DNA of 8,957 nt from an uncultured Clostridia bacterium (GTDB lineage Bacteria > Bacillota > Clostridia > Christensenellales > CAG-138): positions 1-8,957 of the forward strand of contig CAMZAY010000028.1 in NCBI GenBank assembly GCA_947304365.1, written 5' to 3'. The notes under the pieces are model-generated. The model was not told the origin of the DNA and did no database searches. It saw only the letters and a program-made list of their open reading frames with translations. How positions within the stretch are numbered: the stretch's first letter is position 1; each line of letters opens with the position of its first letter. Below, piece after piece: positions 5,742 through 8,957 of this stretch. Position numbers and translations under genes: made by a program.

Positions 5742-6725
5742 TCAGAGTTCAAACCTGTAGATCGAAGCGAAACGCTTCCCGTCGGCATAGAGCTCGTTAT
5801 CCTCGGGGATGAGCGCCGTTCCCAGATACGCGCCTCCCGCCGCGAGGCAGGTCTTTTTCGAGGCGGTATTATCCGGATCGCAGGTGATGAAAAGATGATC
5901 CATGCCGTGCTTTTTCGCCTGTCTGAACAGCAGCCGGCAGGCTTTGGCGGCGTAATGTCTGCCCCTGAAGGACGGGTCGATCCCGTAGCCGATGTTGCCG
6001 CCGATATAGGTCTTGTCGTTGTGACCGACGCGCAGATCGCAGACGCCGATCTTGATCCCGTCCGCGCGGCAGATGTCGAAATAATAAGCCGGCAGCCACC
6101 TCTTTTCGGGCTTTTCGCCGCAGGTCTTCCTGAGCTTAAGGAATATCTCCCCGTCGTTCAGGTCTTCGACGGAAAAGAAGAAGCCTTCGGTCTTCTTTTG
6201 TTCGAGCCAATCCTCTTTGGTAAGCAGGCTTACGTGCCCGGTGCGCGTCTCGCCGAGCTGCGGAACGGGCAGGTTTTCGCTCACCCACTGGGGCTTGAAG
6301 CCGAGCTTCTCTTGCACGCGGCGCGATTTTTCGTTGCCCTCATAATAGCCGCACCAGATCCTGTTGAGGTTCAGCTCCTCAAAGGCGTGACGGATCACCT
6401 CGCGAGAGGCTTCGGGGATCAGGCCGCGCCCCCAATAGGGGACCCCGAGCCAGTAGCCGAGCTCCGCCTCGTCCTCCTTTTCGGCAAGATCGTTGTGATG
6501 GAGCCCGATGCTGCCTATCGGAAGCCCCGTCTCCTTCAAAACCACGGCGTAGGTCTCCGGCGCGGAGAGCACGCCGAGTATCACCTCGCGGCTCTGTTCG
6601 GCGCTCGTATGGACGGGCCACCCGGCGATCGGGCCCACGCGCGGATCCTTGGCGTATTTATAGCATTCTTCGGCGTCGCCCTCCTCCCACGGGCGGAGGA
6701 TGAGCCGTTCGGTCTCAAGTATCAT
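5742..6725 (-). CDS. Tandem GNAT acetyltransferase (RimJ/RimL-like domain fused to a second GNAT domain)
   Basis: One uninterrupted 327-residue frame holding two acetyl-CoA-dependent acetyltransferase domains. Domain 1 (about 1-175) is RimJ/RimL-like: it opens MILETERLILRPWEEGDAEE and has motif A ELGYWLGVPYWGRGLIPEA (88-106) and the late motif NEKSRRVQEKLGF. Domain 2 (about 180-327) is of another GNAT type, with NIGYGIDPSFRGRHYAAKA (244-262), where RGRHYA forms the acetyl-CoA loop, and DPDNTASKKTCLAAGG (283-298). Both loops look intact, so both domains may be active or one may be structural. Start ATG at 6725 is backed by AAGGAG six bases upstream. It follows the broken methyltransferase gene by 16 bases, so it is probably the last gene of that run. 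Substrates (protein N-terminus, sugar, drug or small amine) cannot be told. It could also be a fusion of two formerly adjacent genes. Confidence 0.85.
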   Translation of the reverse strand: MILETERLILRPWEEGDAEECYKYAKDPRVGPIAGWPVHTSAEQSREVILGVLSAPETYAVVLKETGLPIGSIGLHHNDLAEKEDEAELGYWLGVPYWGRGLIPEASREVIRHAFEELNLNRIWCGYYEGNEKSRRVQEKLGFKPQWVSENLPVPQLGETRTGHVSLLTKEDWLEQKKTEGFFFSVEDLNDGEIFLKLRKTCGEKPEKRWLPAYYFDICRADGIKIGVCDLRVGHNDKTYIGGNIGYGIDPSFRGRHYAAKACRLLFRQAKKHGMDHLFITCDPDNTASKKTCLAAGGAYLGTALIPEDNELYADGKRFASIYRFEL

Positions 6726-6741
6726 TTCGTACTCCTTCGGA

Positions 6742-7524
6742 TCAAAGCTTCCTTAATATGTCCAGAGTGTGGTTCGAAGCGCCGATAAGGTCTTCCCGCT
6801 CGCATACGGCAAGGTGGTATTCGATCCATTTGCCGAAAGTCGTATCGTCCATGCCGTCGATAATACCGCTCATGTAATGCGACGCGCCGTCCGTCGCGAC
6901 GAGCTTGAGCCGCTCGACCGGCATACCGGCGTCAAGCGATGCGATCTCCTCGGGGCGCACCATCTCAAACAGATCCCGTTCGCGGCTGATCGTATGCCAG
7001 TCGCGGGTCAGCATGTTTCCGGCAAGCACCTCCTCAAGATGCCCCGCCGCGAAAACGTACTGGATTATTACCGGATCGTTCATGCAGTAAGCGACCATTA
7101 TAATGCCGCCCTTTTTCGTTACGCGGACCGCCTCCGAAAGCGCACGCAGCTTTTCCTCCCACGTGTAGAGATGATACATCGGTCACAACAGGAGGGTGAG
7201 ATCGAACGAACCCGTATCGAGCATCGAAAGGTCAAGCGCATTCCCCTCGATGACGCGGATCGGTTCGGAACCGTCGAGCTTTGACTTCAATATCCCGAGA
7301 TTGTGTTCGAAGAGCTCCACGGCTGTCACGCTGAGCCCCTCTTTGGCGAGCGTAACGCTGTATCTTCCCGTACCCGCGCCGACCTCGAGAACGGACGGCG
7401 ACGGCACGCCGGCAAGATATTCGCCGATGTATTTCATGGTGGTTATGAATTCCACCGAGCCGTGCTTTGATAAAAGCCTTCCGTCCTCGTCGTGGGTCAG
7501 ATAGTAGTTTTCAAGTTCGTTCAT
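6742..7524 (-). pseudogene. Class I SAM-dependent methyltransferase interrupted by an in-frame TGA
   Basis: A methyltransferase-fold protein that would have 260 residues but carries TGA at codon 114 (7185-7183). The N-terminal half (7524-7183) has the SAM-binding motif I VLEVGAGTGRYS (45-56), acidic Glu70 at the end of strand 2, and EGNALDL. It ends SFDLTLLL. The C-terminal half (7182-6742) continues in the same frame with PMYHLYTWEEKLRALSEA and VTKKGG. Relatives read LLLGPMYHL here, so TGA replaces a glycine codon; GGA to TGA is a single change. Both halves otherwise look undamaged. ATG at 7524 has GGAG five bases upstream and follows the TraX-like gene by 11 bases. ATG at 7179 could restart translation but has no SD. 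Interpretations: recent nonsense mutation, sequencing error, or UGA read-through (the following base is C). Substrate is unknown. Confidence 0.85.
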
Positions 7525-7535
7525 GTTTTCTCCGA

Positions 7536-8273
7536 TCAGAAGATGCTCGAGATATTCCCGTGGAGCGCAAGCCTTATTATGCCTATCACGACAAGGTGCG
7601 CGGGGTAGTAGATATAGAAGAACCACTTCATGCCCTTCCATTTGCCGCGCTCGCCGTTATACATGGCGAGTATCGGTATCGTCAGGAAGGTGAACATCTG
7701 CAGCGCTCCGTACAGCTTATCGAGGAAGAAGAAGTAAACGAGCGCGTAAACGAGGCTCCACAGCACGATATCGATCGCCTGGAGCTTGAACTTCCCCCTG
7801 TGCGCGTAAAGGAAGAACGGGCACATAACGGCGATGCTCGACCAGTCCGACGGGAAGGCGATAACGCATACCGCGACGGATATTACGAGCTTGACCCATT
7901 GGGGGAGCTTTTCAGACCTGCATATCCACACGAGCGCCGCCGCCCACGCGAGCGACCACATGACGCTCGTCTGGTTGAACACGCCGGTGGAGAGCGGAAG
8001 GAAGGGGATGCCGAACGCGAAATCGTAGGCAAAATGCGAAATAAGGGCGAATACGAACAGCCTGCCGACGTATTTTCCCATGCTGCGCGTGTAATGGCAG
8101 CCCTCCGCGATAAAGAACCACATGATGGGCGCGGTCAGCCTCCCGATTATGTGGAGCGCGATAACGTACCACTCCGTCCGAAGACCCGGGAATATCGCCC
8201 AAGCCAGATGGTCTATCGTCATCGCGATAATGGCGATGAGCTTTATTAGGTTGGCATTAAGTATCTTTTTCAT
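7536..8273 (-). CDS. TraX-family integral membrane protein
   Basis: Polytopic membrane protein of 245 residues with about seven or eight hydrophobic segments. TraX hallmarks are visible: LIAIIAMTIDHLAW near the N-terminus (MTIDH at 18-22), IGRLTAPIMWFFIAEG (43-58) followed by CHYTRS and a basic KYVGR loop, and FYIYYPAHLVVI (219-230) near the C-terminus. In F plasmids TraX N-acetylates pilin, and the family resembles membrane acyltransferases. Chromosomal relatives in Firmicutes have no settled role, so pilin acetylation should not be assumed here; no conjugation gene lies nearby. Start ATG at 8273 lies only 6 bases after the upstream stop and has a weak SD, pointing to translational coupling. 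Its own stop lies 11 bases before the methyltransferase start. Family call is good, function uncertain. Confidence 0.85.
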   Translation of the reverse strand: MKKILNANLIKLIAIIAMTIDHLAWAIFPGLRTEWYVIALHIIGRLTAPIMWFFIAEGCHYTRSMGKYVGRLFVFALISHFAYDFAFGIPFLPLSTGVFNQTSVMWSLAWAAALVWICRSEKLPQWVKLVISVAVCVIAFPSDWSSIAVMCPFFLYAHRGKFKLQAIDIVLWSLVYALVYFFFLDKLYGALQMFTFLTIPILAMYNGERGKWKGMKWFFYIYYPAHLVVIGIIRLALHGNISSIF

Positions 8274-8279
8274 TTTCCG

Positions 8280-8957
8280 TCACAAGCCGTAATTGAGCTT
8301 GTCCTCTTCTCGCATCAGGGACGGATCGAACCGGGTCATACAGCCCGCCATATCGTCGTCGACAACAACGTTTTTGCTTGGGAAAAATCCGCAGACCTCC
8401 GCATCGGCCGCACGACCTGTCCCGTTGACGAATATGAAGGTGAAGAGGTCTCCCTCCGAGGCCTTTTCGTATTCCGAGCGCGACGTATAGACCTTTAGTC
8501 TTCCGCCCTCATAGACCACCGTGGTTTTATTGACGAGGATCAGCGATTTTCCGCGGTCGATATCCGGGAACCAGAACCGGTAATCGGGCGTCGACGTGAG
8601 CTCCTGCGTCTCTTTGCGGATGAGAGGCAGTTCAACTATCGAAACCCTGCGCTCTTTAAGCAGTTTGCGGCGTTTTTTGATCATGAAGGGTATCAGGATC
8701 AAAAGGATAAGCGCGGCGATACCCGGCGGAAACACGAACAGAAACAGCGGTCCCCAGAGCCCCGGGTCACCCTCGCTGCGGACGAAGCAGCGCGCCGGCC
8801 ACCAGACAGCAAAGAAAACACATGCCCATTGCACGGCGCTGTTGGCCATTTTGTATATGTGATTCATCACGAAGGAACGTCTTGAGATGTGAGTGGACCT
8901 GCCCTCCTGTACTTGGTCCCGCTTGAATGAGATGAGCTCCTTTACGGGACGCGCAGC
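8280..8957 (-). CDS. Unrecognised membrane-anchored protein (5' end probably outside window)
   Basis: I do not recognise this family. The frame ends at TGA (8282-8280) and stays open to the right edge, giving at least 225 residues. GTG at 8870 and ATG at 8867 are possible internal starts (about 196 residues), but neither has a visible SD. The 29 codons upstream encode an ordinary charged stretch, so I favour a start beyond the edge. Layout: a first hydrophobic helix around 8837-8790 (VQWACVFFAVWW), a short loop, a second helix around 8756-8678 (a run rich in Leu, Phe and Ile with FPPG), a strongly basic segment KKRRKLLKERR, then a soluble domain of about 120 residues with beta-like stretches such as KSLILVNKTTVVYEG and DLFTFIFVNG. 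The basic segment suggests the C-terminal domain is cytoplasmic. It is the first visible gene of the right-hand cluster and lies 6 bases before the TraX-like gene. Confidence 0.7.
   Translation of the reverse strand, partial: AARPVKELISFKRDQVQEGRSTHISRRSFVMNHIYKMANSAVQWACVFFAVWWPARCFVRSEGDPGLWGPLFLFVFPPGIAALILLILIPFMIKKRRKLLKERRVSIVELPLIRKETQELTSTPDYRFWFPDIDRGKSLILVNKTTVVYEGGRLKVYTSRSEYEKASEGDLFTFIFVNGTGRAADAEVCGFFPSKNVVVDDDMAGCMTRFDPSLMREEDKLNYGL

Noticed and set aside
7183..7185. Selenocysteine or genome-wide TGA-as-glycine recoding in the methyltransferase
   Set aside because: The residue expected is a motif glycine, not a redox cysteine or selenocysteine, and several intact genes in the window use TGA as their real stop.
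8884..8912. GGACC/GGTCC pairing near the right edge as a possible leader hairpin or T-box-like element
   Set aside because: The stem is only 5 bp, no T-box or riboswitch core is recognisable, and the region reads as open coding sequence in frame with the downstream gene.
1..8957. CRISPR arrays, tRNA or rRNA genes, insertion sequences, phage or toxin-antitoxin genes
   Set aside because: I looked for repeat-spacer patterns, tRNA-like clover-leaf segments, transposase motifs and small paired genes and saw none.

Overview
This GC-rich window comes from a bacterium, most likely a Clostridia-type Bacillota. The clues are a complete BceAB-RS-type peptide-antibiotic sensing and detoxification module, a YoaP-type acetyltransferase, a basic-tailed HU protein and strong GGAGG-type ribosome binding sites. 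This is an inference from gene families; the species cannot be read from the sequence. Every gene I can support lies on the minus strand, so the window reads from right to left. No stretch over 300 bases lacks a gene. TGA serves as the stop codon of several intact genes, so the genetic code looks standard.

Right part (8957 to 5742): a tightly packed run of four genes. First comes an unrecognised membrane-anchored protein whose frame stays open to the right edge. Next are a TraX-family integral membrane protein, a class I SAM-dependent methyltransferase broken by one in-frame TGA at a motif glycine, and a fusion of two GNAT acetyltransferase domains. Gaps are only 6, 11 and 16 bases, so they probably form one transcription unit. 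No promoter for it is visible here.

Middle (5741 to 4475): an AT-rich spacer with phased A-tracts and a promoter, then the HU nucleoid protein with its own hairpin terminator, then a GNAT-YoaP two-domain acetyltransferase.

Left part (4474 to 1): a BceA-type ATPase, a BceB-type permease with a large extracellular domain, an OmpR-family response regulator and an intramembrane-sensing histidine kinase cut by the left edge. The order is transporter first, then regulator and kinase. They are linked by short gaps, an SD that contains the preceding stop codon, and an ATGA overlap. In this family the transporter senses a cell-wall-active peptide, signals to the kinase, and the phosphorylated regulator activates the transporter promoter. 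Upstream of the ATPase gene I see a matching layout: a GTGAC direct repeat with 11-bp period (likely operator), a -35/-10 pair, and an 11-bp perfect inverted repeat. One arm of that repeat is the ATPase SD and the other lies upstream of the -10 box. This could silence read-through mRNA while leaving the local transcript translatable.

I see no clearly new multi-gene system. The items most worth a second look are the inverted repeat around the transporter promoter, the TGA-interrupted methyltransferase, and a Lys-to-Gln change at the usually invariant receiver lysine of the response regulator.
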